The translations under genes were made by a program, and so were the position numbers. This document shows, in pieces, positions 6,906 to 13,188 of a stretch of 15,365 nucleotides of DNA. How positions within the stretch are numbered: the first letter of the stretch is position 1; each line of letters starts with the position of its first letter. Source of the DNA: Planctomycetota bacterium (lineage in GTDB: Bacteria > Planctomycetota > Phycisphaerae > UBA1845 > PWPN01); assembly GCA_016209665.1 (NCBI GenBank), contig JACQVT010000239.1:1-15365 (forward strand), given 5' to 3'. Below the pieces are notes generated by a model, which worked only from the letters and a program-made list of their open reading frames with translations, did not search any database and was not told where the DNA came from.

Positions 6906-8336
6906 ATGATCCGCACCAAGGTGGTAGCAACCGTCGGCCCCGCATGTGACAGCGATATCGTGCTCGGCCGGATGATCGACGCGGGCGTGAACGTGTTCCG
7001 CTTGAACTTCTCCCATGGGACGATCGAAGGACACGGTGCCGCCCTGGGACGCATCCGCCGGGCGGCGGCGGAGCGCGGGGCCATCGTGGCGGTGCTCGGC
7101 GACTTGTGCGGGCCCAAAATCCGCCTCGGCGAGATCGCGGGCGGCCGGTGCACGCTGGTCGCCGGGCGGCCCGTGACTTTCCAACGCGCCGCAATGGTGG
7201 GAACGCCCGAGCGACTCAGCAGCAGCTACCCCGCCCTCGTCGACGACGTGGGCGTGGGCGACCGCATTCTCATCGACGACGGCAATGTGCTGCTTCGCGT
7301 GACCGAAAAACGCCAGGACGAGGTGGTGGCCCTCTGCGAGGTCGGCGGTGTGATCAGCGACCGCAAGGGCATCAACCTGCCCGACTCGGCCGTCTCGTCG
7401 CCGAGCCTGACCGATAAGGACCGCCGCGACCTGGAATGGATCGTGGGCAACGGACTCGACTACGTGGCCCTGTCGTTCGTGCGCCGGGCAGACGATCTGG
7501 CCGAACTGCGGGCGGCGATCAGCCGATGCGATCCCGCCAGCCCGGCGCGCGTCGTCTCCAAGATCGAGAAACCCCAGGCGGTCGAGCACATCGGCGAGAT
7601 CATCGAGGCGTCCGACGTGGTGCTCGTCGCCCGCGGCGACCTGGGCGTCGAAATGGACGTCTCGCGGGTGCCGATCATCCAGAAGGAGCTGGCGGTCGCG
7701 TGCCGGCAGGCGGGCAAGCCGGTGATCGTGGCCACGCAGATGCTCCAGTCGATGGTCGACTCGCCCGTGCCGACGCGGGCCGAGGTGAGCGACGTCGCCA
7801 ACGCCATCCTCGACGACGCCGACGCCGTGATGCTCTCGGCGGAAACCTCGGTAGGCCAGTACCCCGTGCAAGCGGTGCAGATGATGCGACGGATCGCCGG
7901 CCAGACCGAGGCGTTCACGAAGCGGTTTGGCCAGCCTTGGTCGGCGGCGCCCGCCCGAAAGCCGCCGCTGGCCCGCTCGGTCATCCACGGGGCCAGCGTG
8001 GTAGCCGAGGAACTGAACGCCCCGCTGGTGGTCGTCTGGACACTGGGGAGCGACGCGGCCCGCTTGCTCAGCCGGCATCGGCTGGCTGCCCCCATTGTCG
8101 CCCTCACCCCGAACGAGACCGCCTGCCGCCAGATGTCGCTGCTGTACGGCGTGGTGCCCGTCTGCCAGCCCGAGATGGACACGCCCCAGATGATGCTGCG
8201 GAACCTCGATCGCCTGGTGACTTCCCGGCAACTCGCAGCCCCCGGCGACCAGGTGGTCGTGGTTTTCGACATGCGGCCGGAGGTTCCCGGCGAGACCGAC
8301 GCGATCGTCGTCCACACGGTGGCCGGCGGGGCCTAG
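6906..8336 (+). CDS. pyk: Pyruvate kinase
   Basis: 476 residues, normal length. It converts phosphoenolpyruvate and ADP to pyruvate and ATP, the last step of glycolysis, in the cytoplasm. The start MIRTKVVATVGPA is the conserved beginning of the A domain. FRLNFSHG (31-38) supplies the phosphate- and potassium-site residues, GDLCGPKIRLG opens the B domain, and SKIEKP carries the catalytic Lys and a metal Glu. ARGDLGVE carries the metal Asp, and the ATQMLQSM, PTRAEVSDVANAI and DAVMLSAETSVGQYP blocks are the family signature. The C-terminal regulatory domain (from about residue 355) is complete and ends near VVHTVAGGA. The ATG at 6906 has no ribosome binding site, fitting a leaderless message. 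Single gene, divergent from the amidohydrolase operon. Confidence 0.97.
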   Translation: MIRTKVVATVGPACDSDIVLGRMIDAGVNVFRLNFSHGTIEGHGAALGRIRRAAAERGAIVAVLGDLCGPKIRLGEIAGGRCTLVAGRPVTFQRAAMVGTPERLSSSYPALVDDVGVGDRILIDDGNVLLRVTEKRQDEVVALCEVGGVISDRKGINLPDSAVSSPSLTDKDRRDLEWIVGNGLDYVALSFVRRADDLAELRAAISRCDPASPARVVSKIEKPQAVEHIGEIIEASDVVLVARGDLGVEMDVSRVPIIQKELAVACRQAGKPVIVATQMLQSMVDSPVPTRAEVSDVANAILDDADAVMLSAETSVGQYPVQAVQMMRRIAGQTEAFTKRFGQPWSAAPARKPPLARSVIHGASVVAEELNAPLVVVWTLGSDAARLLSRHRLAAPIVALTPNETACRQMSLLYGVVPVCQPEMDTPQMMLRNLDRLVTSRQLAAPGDQVVVVFDMRPEVPGETDAIVVHTVAGGA

Positions 8337-8374
8337 GTTTCCGTCACACTTCAATCGGCGATGGGCCCGAGTTC

Positions 8375-8392
8375 GGGACGGCAAACCGTCCC
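8375..8392 (+). other. Hairpin downstream of pyk
   Basis: GGGACGG, loop CAAA, CCGTCCC: a perfect 7-bp stem 38 bases after the pyk stop. No T-tract follows, so it is not a classical intrinsic terminator. It may protect the 3' end of the pyk transcript or act with another factor. Confidence 0.5.
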
Positions 8393-8472
8393 CTATCCGT
8401 CGGCGGAACGCCCAACGGCGGGCCGAAACCGGCCTCAAGAGCCCGTCCTGGCATTTTTTTTGAGACTCACGC

Positions 8473-8501
8473 TTGACTTCGCCTGGGCGAGGGGGAACAA
8501 A
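8473..8501 (+). promoter_or_regulatory. Putative promoter of small RNA copy 1
   Basis: TTGACT (8473-8478), a 17-base spacer ending in GGGGG, then AACAAA (8496-8501). The -35 box matches five of six. The -10 box is poor on its own (three of six), but spacing and flanks are repeated in copy 2. A T8 run at 8454-8461 sits where an UP element could be. Confidence 0.45.
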
Positions 8502-8507
8502 CAGGAC

Positions 8508-8576
8508 GAAGAGAACCTTCTCCTCCTTCAAGACTCTCTCTCCTCCACGGGATCGTGCAAGCGATCCCGGTTTTTT
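8508..8576 (+). ncRNA. Candidate small RNA, copy 1 (CU-rich anti-Shine-Dalgarno type)
   Basis: About 69 bases from the predicted start. Order: a small hairpin (GAGA, loop ACCT, TCTC at 8511-8522), a CU-rich unpaired stretch containing CTCCTCC twice (8522-8528 region and 8540-8546) within ACTCTCTCTCCTCCA at 8533-8547, then an intrinsic terminator at 8548-8576. The CU tract resembles the 16S anti-Shine-Dalgarno sequence and could pair with GGAGG-type ribosome binding sites, as in CU-rich trans-acting small RNAs of other bacteria. A second copy lies 199 bases downstream. Promoter, boundaries and function are inferred. Alternatively both copies are attenuators in a long leader of the gene at 9010. 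Confidence 0.6.
8548..8576 (+). terminator. Intrinsic terminator of small RNA copy 1
   Basis: CGGGATCG, loop TGCAAG, CGATCCCG, G, then T6. The 8-bp stem is perfect. The T-tract exists only on the plus side, which fixes the direction. Confidence 0.85.
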
Positions 8577-8671
8577 GCGCCGCCATCGGCTGTGGGTGGA
8601 TCCGCCTCTCGCCGTCGCCCTGGAGAATCAGCCCCCCTCGCACGAAGACAAAATGTTTTTGAACCTCGCGC

Positions 8672-8700
8672 TTGACTGCGGGCGTTCAGGGGGGAATAAA
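8672..8700 (+). promoter_or_regulatory. Putative promoter of small RNA copy 2
   Basis: TTGACT (8672-8677), a 17-base spacer ending in GGGGGG, then AATAAA (8695-8700; four of six). The preceding bases (TTTTTGA, two variable bases, CTC, one variable base, CGC directly before TTGACT) match copy 1, so the whole promoter-like module is duplicated. Confidence 0.5.
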
Positions 8701-8706
8701 GACCCG

Positions 8707-8778
8707 GAAGCTGACAAGCTTCTTCTCAAAACTCTCTCTCTCCTCCAACGGGACCTCTCCAAGGTCCCGTGTTTTTTT
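8707..8778 (+). ncRNA. Candidate small RNA, copy 2 (CU-rich anti-Shine-Dalgarno type)
   Basis: About 72 bases from the predicted start. Order: a perfect 6-bp hairpin (GAAGCT, loop GACA, AGCTTC at 8707-8722), an A-rich link, ACTCTCTCTCTCCTCCA (8731-8747), and a terminator with a 9-bp perfect stem. Compared with copy 1 the CU tract has one more CT, and both the 5' hairpin and the terminator stem have different sequences that still pair. This pattern supports RNA genes that arose by duplication and are held by structure. Confidence 0.6.
8748..8778 (+). terminator. Intrinsic terminator of small RNA copy 2
   Basis: ACGGGACCT (8748-8756), loop CTCCA, AGGTCCCGT (8762-8770), G, T7 (8772-8778). Perfect 9-bp stem, plus-strand direction. 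Confidence 0.88.
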
Positions 8779-8911
8779 GTGGCCCGCCCCGGCTTCGACC
8801 GGCAACGAAACTCGCCTGGGCCTCGCTTGTACATTAAGTGGGAGGAAAAATGGAATAGAGTCGCAGCCACGGCGTCCGGATCCGTGCGACAGGCGGTGTG
8901 CGAAACGTGGT

Positions 8912-8940
8912 TTGTGGATGCCGTCGAGCGTCCATAGAAT
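8912..8940 (+). promoter_or_regulatory. Putative promoter of the ABC exporter operon
   Basis: TTGTGG (8912-8917), a 17-base spacer, TAGAAT (8935-8940). The start would be near 8947, a leader of about 63 bases before the ATG at 9010. The same TAGAAT box precedes pyk (6893) and the small membrane protein gene (12632). Confidence 0.4.
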
Positions 8941-9009
8941 GTGTACCAGGGGACAAAGGTGGCCGCGGGACGCAGCCCATAAACCGCGGGGTGAGCGCGG
9001 GGGTCCATC

Positions 9010-9942
9010 ATGTACCGGTTGCTGAGCGTCGGCATCGTACTCCTGTGGGTCACGGCGATGGCGGCCCTGTTCGTGCGCGACGTGTACCCGGCGTGGACGG
9101 CCCAGGACGCCCCACCCATGACAAAGGAGCAACTGGCCCGGTTGGACCAGCGGCAACAGCAGATGGCCATCTGCGACGCCGGGGGCAAGCGCCTGGGCAC
9201 CGCCTGGAGCGACATCTCCTCCGCCGGCGGAAACACGTCGATCCGCGGGACCGTCCACCTCGAGGGCATCGCGCTGGTGCCGGTCCTGCTCGTGGAGACG
9301 AGCACCGATTTCGACCCCCAGGGCGAGTTGGACAGCTTCAACCTGGACGTGTTCGGCGTGCCGGCGACCACGATCAAGGTCCGCGGCGAGCGTCACGGCA
9401 TCTACTTCCCGTGCGAGATTCAGATCGGGCCATTGTTCCGTCAGGCCAACTTGGAGATGGCGGCCAGCCGCCTGCTGGGCGATGCGTTCCGGCCGTTCAA
9501 CTACCTGCCGGCACTGAAGGTCGGCCAATCCTGGCGGATGCAGGTGATCGACCCGGTTTCGGCGGCCCTCGGGGGCGGCACGCGATTCACCGCCGTCGTC
9601 GCCCGCGTGACGGGCAAGGAGACGATCGAGTACCGCGGCCGGCCGATCGAGTGCTTCGTCGTCGAGACCTCGCCGGGCCGGGCCAAGGCCTGGGTGGACG
9701 CCGAGGGCTGCGTGTTCCGCCAGCAGGTCGAACTGCCCGGCCTCGGCCGACTGATCGTCTCCGACGAGCCCTACGACGACGAAGCCCGGACCCGCGCCCG
9801 CCGGAGGGTCCGCCGCGGGAACGACGAGGGCGAACACGTCGGCGCCGCCGCCACGATCAAGGAAATAGCAAGGCCGATCGAGGTCCTGCGCACCTCGATC
9901 ACGAACGTTCTGGGCGGAGGCGATCATGGCGGCAATGATTGA
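9010..9942 (+). CDS. Membrane-anchored or exported protein of unknown function, first gene of the ABC operon
   Basis: 310 residues from ATG at 9010. I do not recognise a named family. Residues 5-22 form one hydrophobic segment (LSVGIVLLWVTAMAALFV), an uncleaved anchor or signal peptide, so the rest should lie outside the cytoplasmic membrane. The body is rich in beta-type sequence. The section from KVGQSWRMQV to the VDAEGCVFRQ region looks like the 'well-defined base, conversion, then Lys/Arg-linked readout' of DUF3108/LolA-like beta proteins, a weak analogy. The tail has an Arg/Asp/Glu-rich stretch (about 257-278). The stop overlaps the next gene by 17 bases, so it is very probably translationally coupled to the ATPase and works with the exporter. 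Confidence 0.75.
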   Translation: MYRLLSVGIVLLWVTAMAALFVRDVYPAWTAQDAPPMTKEQLARLDQRQQQMAICDAGGKRLGTAWSDISSAGGNTSIRGTVHLEGIALVPVLLVETSTDFDPQGELDSFNLDVFGVPATTIKVRGERHGIYFPCEIQIGPLFRQANLEMAASRLLGDAFRPFNYLPALKVGQSWRMQVIDPVSAALGGGTRFTAVVARVTGKETIEYRGRPIECFVVETSPGRAKAWVDAEGCVFRQQVELPGLGRLIVSDEPYDDEARTRARRRVRRGNDEGEHVGAAATIKEIARPIEVLRTSITNVLGGGDHGGND

Positions 9943-10720
9943 AATCCGCGAGGTCACCAAGCGCTACGGCAACTTCACCGCGGTGGACCGTCTCAGCCTC
10001 GAGGTGCCGGCGGGCGAGCTGTTCGCGTTCCTCGGCCCCAACGGAGCCGGCAAGACCACCACGATCAAGATGATCGCCGGCCTGCTGCTCCCCGACGCCG
10101 GCTCGGTCCACCTGTGCGGCTACCCGATGGGCCGCGACGGACGGCAGGCCAAGGCCCAACTCGCCTACGTGCCCGACGAGCCGTTCCTGTACGAGAAGCT
10201 GAGCGGCCGCGAGTTCCTCGATTTCGTGGCCGAAATGTACGGCCTGACGCCCGAGGCCAAGCAGCGCCGGCTCGATGACCTCATCGACCGGCTGGAAATG
10301 GGCACGTTTCTCGACAAGTTGTGCGAGGGGTACTCGCACGGCATGAAGCAGCGGACGGTGCTGGCGGCGGCCATGCTCCACGAGCCGCGGGTGCTGGTGA
10401 TCGACGAGCCGATGGTGGGCCTCGATCCCAAGACGGTCCGCACCGTCAAGGACCTGATGGGCGAGATGACCCGCCGCGGCGGCACCGTGTTCATGAGCAC
10501 GCACACGCTGGAGATCGCCGAGGCGATGGCCGACCGCATCGGGATCATCCATCACGGCAAGCTCGTGGCCGTGGGTACGGTGGATGAGTTGAAGGCCAAC
10601 GCGGATCGGGACACCACGCTCGAGGACATCTTCCTGGGTCTGACCGACGAGGAAGGCGATGCGCGGCCCTTCGGGCCCGCGGCTAAACGGGATCAACCAG
10701 AACACGAGACCGGGTCATGA
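9926..10720 (+). CDS. ABC transporter ATP-binding protein
   Basis: 264 residues. It binds and hydrolyses ATP to drive the permease encoded next. The ATG at 9926 is preferred to the in-frame ATG at 9935 because GGAGG at 9916-9920 lies five bases before it. Walker A GPNGAGKTT is at 37-45, the signature YSHGM at 136-140 (variant of LSGGQ), Walker B VLVIDE at 156-161, D-loop GLD, and the switch His193 in STH. The Q-loop position reads YVPDEPFLY (81-89), with Asp instead of Gln. This form occurs in a subgroup of ABC-2 exporters. The gene overlaps its neighbours on both sides (17 and 4 bases). The substrate is unknown. Confidence 0.95.
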   Translation: MAAMIEIREVTKRYGNFTAVDRLSLEVPAGELFAFLGPNGAGKTTTIKMIAGLLLPDAGSVHLCGYPMGRDGRQAKAQLAYVPDEPFLYEKLSGREFLDFVAEMYGLTPEAKQRRLDDLIDRLEMGTFLDKLCEGYSHGMKQRTVLAAAMLHEPRVLVIDEPMVGLDPKTVRTVKDLMGEMTRRGGTVFMSTHTLEIAEAMADRIGIIHHGKLVAVGTVDELKANADRDTTLEDIFLGLTDEEGDARPFGPAAKRDQPEHETGS

Positions 10721-12435
10721 GCGCGGCGCCGGGACTTGCGAGTGCTGAGCTGGCGGCGGATACGTTCATGTTGCCGTCGCGGGTCGGGCTGCGGCTGTTG
10801 CTCCGGCTGCGAATGACCGTGCTCAGGAACACGGTCCGCGAAGCGCTGCGGACCCAGCCGTTCCGCATCGCCGGCACCGCCATGTCCATCCTTCTCATCT
10901 GGGCGGGGCTGTACCTCCTGCTGCTGATGACCTTCCGCCAGGTCCAACAGCAGGTCCTGGAGGGTATCGTCGCCGTGCCCCTCATCTTCACCTTCTTCTT
11001 CCTGGCCCTGACCGGGATGCTGGCGTTCTCGAACGCGATCCTGTCTTACGGGAGCATGTTCCGCCGCAAGGAAAGCGAGTACCTGCTGGTCGCCCCGATC
11101 ATGCCCCGGGACATCGTGCTCGTGCGATACCTCGAGAGCCTGATGCTGTCGAGCTGGTCGCTGTTGCTGCTTGGCCTGCCGCTGATGATGGCCGTCGCCG
11201 AGGTGTTCCAGGAGACCTGGTCCTTCTACCCGCTCTTCCTCGGACTGTTCCTGCTGTTCATCCCGCTGCCCGGGGCCCTGGGGCTCGTGCTGGCCTGGCT
11301 GATTGCCCTCGTCAGTCCCAAGACACCCAAGCGGACCATGACCCTCATCCTGGTGTTCCTGGGGTTGGCCGGAGCGTGGTGGGTCTGGAGTATCTTCCGA
11401 GCCCCGGTCACCTCCAGCGCCTGGCTGAAGAACTTCTACGACCGCGTGTCGCTGGTACAGAACGCCATGCTGCCCCACACCTGGGTCTCCAAGGGCATCA
11501 ACTGCGCCGTGCAGAGGCAGACCTCGCTCGCGACGTTCTACCTGTGGGTGACGCTGGCCAATGCCCTGTTCGCCAGCCTGGTGGCGGTGGCCATCGTGTC
11601 GTGGGGATATATCCCGGCGTTCGCCCGCGCTCAGGTCGCCGGCTCGGGCACGGCGCGACGGTCGGGGCGCATGATCGCCTGGGTGGCCGACGCCCTCTTC
11701 GCCTACCTGCCCCGGCGGCAACGCCTGCTGGCCGGCAAGGACCTCCGGACGTTCTTCCGCGACCCGCTCCAATGGTCCCAGATGGCTATCCTCTTGGGGC
11801 TGCTGATGCTCTACGTCAGCAACGTCCAGCGGTTGTGGACCGATCTGGCCGACCCGCGGCTCCAATTGGTCATCGGTTTCCTGAACCTCACCGCCGTCAG
11901 CCTCATCCTGGCGACGTTCACCAGCCGGTTCGTCTTCCCACTCATCTCCTTGGAGGGCCAGCAGTTATGGCTGTTGGGCCTGCTGCCGCTGCCGCGGAGC
12001 CGAATGGTGGTGGCCAAGTTCCTGTACGCCCTGACCATCACGCTGGTGGCGGCGGTCGCGGTCATGGGCGTTTCGGTGTATCGCTTGCAGTTGCCCACGC
12101 CGGTGGCGGTGCTGCACGTGGTGACCATCGGCTCGATCTGCTTCGGCCTGTGCGGCGTGAGCATCGGCATGGGGGCCCGCCTGCCCGTGTTCACCGAGCG
12201 AAACCCCGCCCGGATCGCCGGCGGGTTCGGGGGCACGATCAGCCTGCTGCTGTCCGTGGGGCTGGTGGTGCTGTCGCTGGTGGGCGTGGGCGCCATGAGC
12301 GCCCGCAACGAGATGGGCCGGGAGACCACGGAAACGATGCTGCTGTGGATGGCAGCCATCATGGGCGTCAACGTGGTGTCGGCCGCGGCAGCGATGATCG
12401 TCGGCATCCGGTACTTCAATCGGCTCGAGGTCTAG
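10717..12435 (+). CDS. ABC-2 type exporter permease
   Basis: 572 residues. The ATG overlaps the ATPase stop as ATGA (10717-10720), a classic coupling. About twelve hydrophobic segments can be counted, beginning near residue 52 (AGTAMSILLIWAGLYLLLL) and ending in the last 35 residues (MLLWMAAIMGVNVVSAAAA). A large soluble stretch with many Arg/Lys follows the sixth or seventh helix (around 305-345, including RRQRLLAGKDLRTFFRDP). The size and two-half layout agree with putative ABC exporters in which both membrane halves are one chain. It should form the membrane channel with the preceding ATPase. No substrate can be named. Confidence 0.88.
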   Translation: MSAAPGLASAELAADTFMLPSRVGLRLLLRLRMTVLRNTVREALRTQPFRIAGTAMSILLIWAGLYLLLLMTFRQVQQQVLEGIVAVPLIFTFFFLALTGMLAFSNAILSYGSMFRRKESEYLLVAPIMPRDIVLVRYLESLMLSSWSLLLLGLPLMMAVAEVFQETWSFYPLFLGLFLLFIPLPGALGLVLAWLIALVSPKTPKRTMTLILVFLGLAGAWWVWSIFRAPVTSSAWLKNFYDRVSLVQNAMLPHTWVSKGINCAVQRQTSLATFYLWVTLANALFASLVAVAIVSWGYIPAFARAQVAGSGTARRSGRMIAWVADALFAYLPRRQRLLAGKDLRTFFRDPLQWSQMAILLGLLMLYVSNVQRLWTDLADPRLQLVIGFLNLTAVSLILATFTSRFVFPLISLEGQQLWLLGLLPLPRSRMVVAKFLYALTITLVAAVAVMGVSVYRLQLPTPVAVLHVVTIGSICFGLCGVSIGMGARLPVFTERNPARIAGGFGGTISLLLSVGLVVLSLVGVGAMSARNEMGRETTETMLLWMAAIMGVNVVSAAAAMIVGIRYFNRLEV

Positions 12436-12443
12436 CGGGAGCC

Positions 12444-12470
12444 GGGATTCGGGACTCGGGGTTCGGGTTC
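12444..12470. repeat. Degenerate GGGATTC tandem repeat
   Basis: Three 7-base units plus one 6-base unit, each GGG followed by N(T/C)TC-type ends. Looks like slippage-derived simple repeat sequence. Confidence 0.7.
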
Positions 12471-12608
12471 GCAACGAGCCGCGGGGTTCATCCCCGCGCA
12501 TGATACTCATCACAGGACGCCAGGTCCGTGGTTCAGGGTTATAGGGCGTCGCGGTTGAGGGCATCCCCGCCGAGCCGCGGATACCAGCAAATCTCGCGGA
12601 AATCCAAA

Positions 12609-12637
12609 TGGATATCGCCTTGTGGCACGGGTAGAAT
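12609..12637 (+). promoter_or_regulatory. Putative promoter of the small membrane protein gene
   Basis: TGGATA (12609-12614), a 17-base spacer, TAGAAT (12632-12637). The -10 box matches five of six, the -35 box four of six. The start would be near 12644, 40 bases before the GTG at 12684. Confidence 0.4.
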
Positions 12638-12683
12638 GCATCGAGCGGAGCGAGGAGCAGACGTTCTGGAGGGAGAAAGGCCC

Positions 12684-13088
12684 GTGCAGCCACGCACGTC
12701 GTTACGCATTGTCCGCCCGGACGACGAGAAGGCGCCGATCGATCGAGCCGGTCAGCCTGATCGCCGGACCACGCCGTTCACCCCGCCGGAAAAGCGGGAG
12801 GTGTTCAAGGGCATGGTCGTCGCGTCGCTGGACGCGGGCTTCCTGCGCTATTCCCGACGACAGGAACTGCTGAAGACCGCGGCCCGGCTGGGCATCCCGG
12901 AGTTCGAGGCCTGCCTGCTGATCGCCGAGGCCCAGTTCCGCTCCGGCGAGATCGATCCCGTCGAAGCGGGCGATTACGCCGCCGACGCCAAGGAAGTCTC
13001 AAGCCGCCTGACGGTGTCGAGGCAGATCATTCTGGCCCTGGTCGTCGCGGCGTTCATCGATCTCATCATCGTCTGTTGGCTGATGTAA
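12684..13088 (+). CDS. Small protein with C-terminal membrane helix, unknown function
   Basis: 134 residues from GTG at 12684, chosen because the strong purine-rich site GGAGGGAGAAAGG (12668-12680) lies directly upstream. The open frame continues further upstream but is not protein-like there. The N-terminal 35 residues are charged and probably disordered. Residues about 40-85 are helical, with the block LDAGFLRYSRRQELLKTAAR followed by LGIPEFEACLLIAEAQ. The last 25 residues form one hydrophobic helix (IILALVVAAFIDLIIVCWLM) that ends the protein, so it is probably tail-anchored with the bulk in the cytoplasm. I recall no functional assignment. It is convergent with dnaE. Confidence 0.75.
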   Translation: MQPRTSLRIVRPDDEKAPIDRAGQPDRRTTPFTPPEKREVFKGMVVASLDAGFLRYSRRQELLKTAARLGIPEFEACLLIAEAQFRSGEIDPVEAGDYAADAKEVSSRLTVSRQIILALVVAAFIDLIIVCWLM

Positions 13089-13121
13089 TACGGATTCCAG
13101 ACGAGTCTCGCGCTCGAGTTG

Positions 13122-13188
13122 GTAGCGTCCGGCGCCCTCGCCGGACGTCTTCCGGCACCGAACGGCCGGCGAGGGCGCCGGCCGCTAC
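13122..13188. repeat. Long palindromic repeat between convergent genes
   Basis: Arms 13122-13147 and 13163-13188 are inverted copies matching at 24 of 26 bases around a 15-base loop. Each arm contains the inner palindrome CCGGCGCCCTCGCCGG. The right arm contains the dnaE stop codon (13185-13187). As RNA it would form a very stable hairpin and may end transcription from both sides. It has the form of a dispersed genomic palindromic element. Confidence 0.85.

Larger units (their letters stand above)
8337..9009. other. 673-bp intergenic region between pyk and the ABC operon
   Basis: No credible protein gene is seen. From left to right it holds a perfect 7-bp hairpin (8375-8392), a T8 run (8454-8461), the first small RNA unit (8473-8576), about 75 bases with no recognisable feature, a T5 run (8656-8660), the second small RNA unit (8672-8778), and a stretch with a possible promoter at 8912-8940 leading into the gene at 9010. 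Plus-strand open frames crossing it run through both terminators and lose register between the copies, so I do not regard them as genes. Confidence 0.7.
12436..12683. other. Intergenic region with tandem 7-mers and a hairpin
   Basis: Contains degenerate tandem copies of GGGATTC (GGGATTC, GGGACTC, GGGGTTC, then GGGTTC at 12444-12470) just after the permease stop. A perfect hairpin follows: CGCGGGG, loop TTCAT, CCCCGCG at 12480-12498. There is no T-tract, but the hairpin could serve as the 3' end of the ABC transcript. The remainder shows only the possible promoter at 12609-12637. Confidence 0.6.

Noticed and set aside
8454..8461. T8 run as the end of a pyk terminator or a third small RNA unit
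   Set aside because: No strong stem directly precedes it (the nearest possible 7-bp stem with one G-U pair ends six bases earlier and has a long loop), and no CU tract is present. I treat it only as an upstream promoter flank of copy 1.
6855..8531. 558-codon open frame antisense to pyruvate kinase
   Set aside because: His/Asp/Arg-rich mirror of a GC-biased gene with no recognisable domain; it also crosses the first small RNA unit and the pyk promoter.
8827..8856. TTGTAC-N18-TGGAAT as a third repeat of the small RNA promoter
   Set aside because: The flank CCTCGC is similar, but spacer, G-run and downstream RNA elements are missing; the TAGAAT site at 8935 is a better operon promoter.
8473..8937. 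154-codon plus-strand frame through both small RNA units (and a 104-codon frame at 8361-8675)
   Set aside because: Around each copy the two frames share a pattern (F-L-x-L-x-L-D ... G-N-K ... L-L-L), so coding was considered. But differences between copies are not concentrated at third codon positions, register is lost in the CU tract, and perfect terminators lie inside the frames.
8686..9960. 424-codon minus-strand frame opposite the first ABC-operon gene
   Set aside because: No domain character. The plus strand has an anchored protein in a tight overlap with the ABC ATPase.
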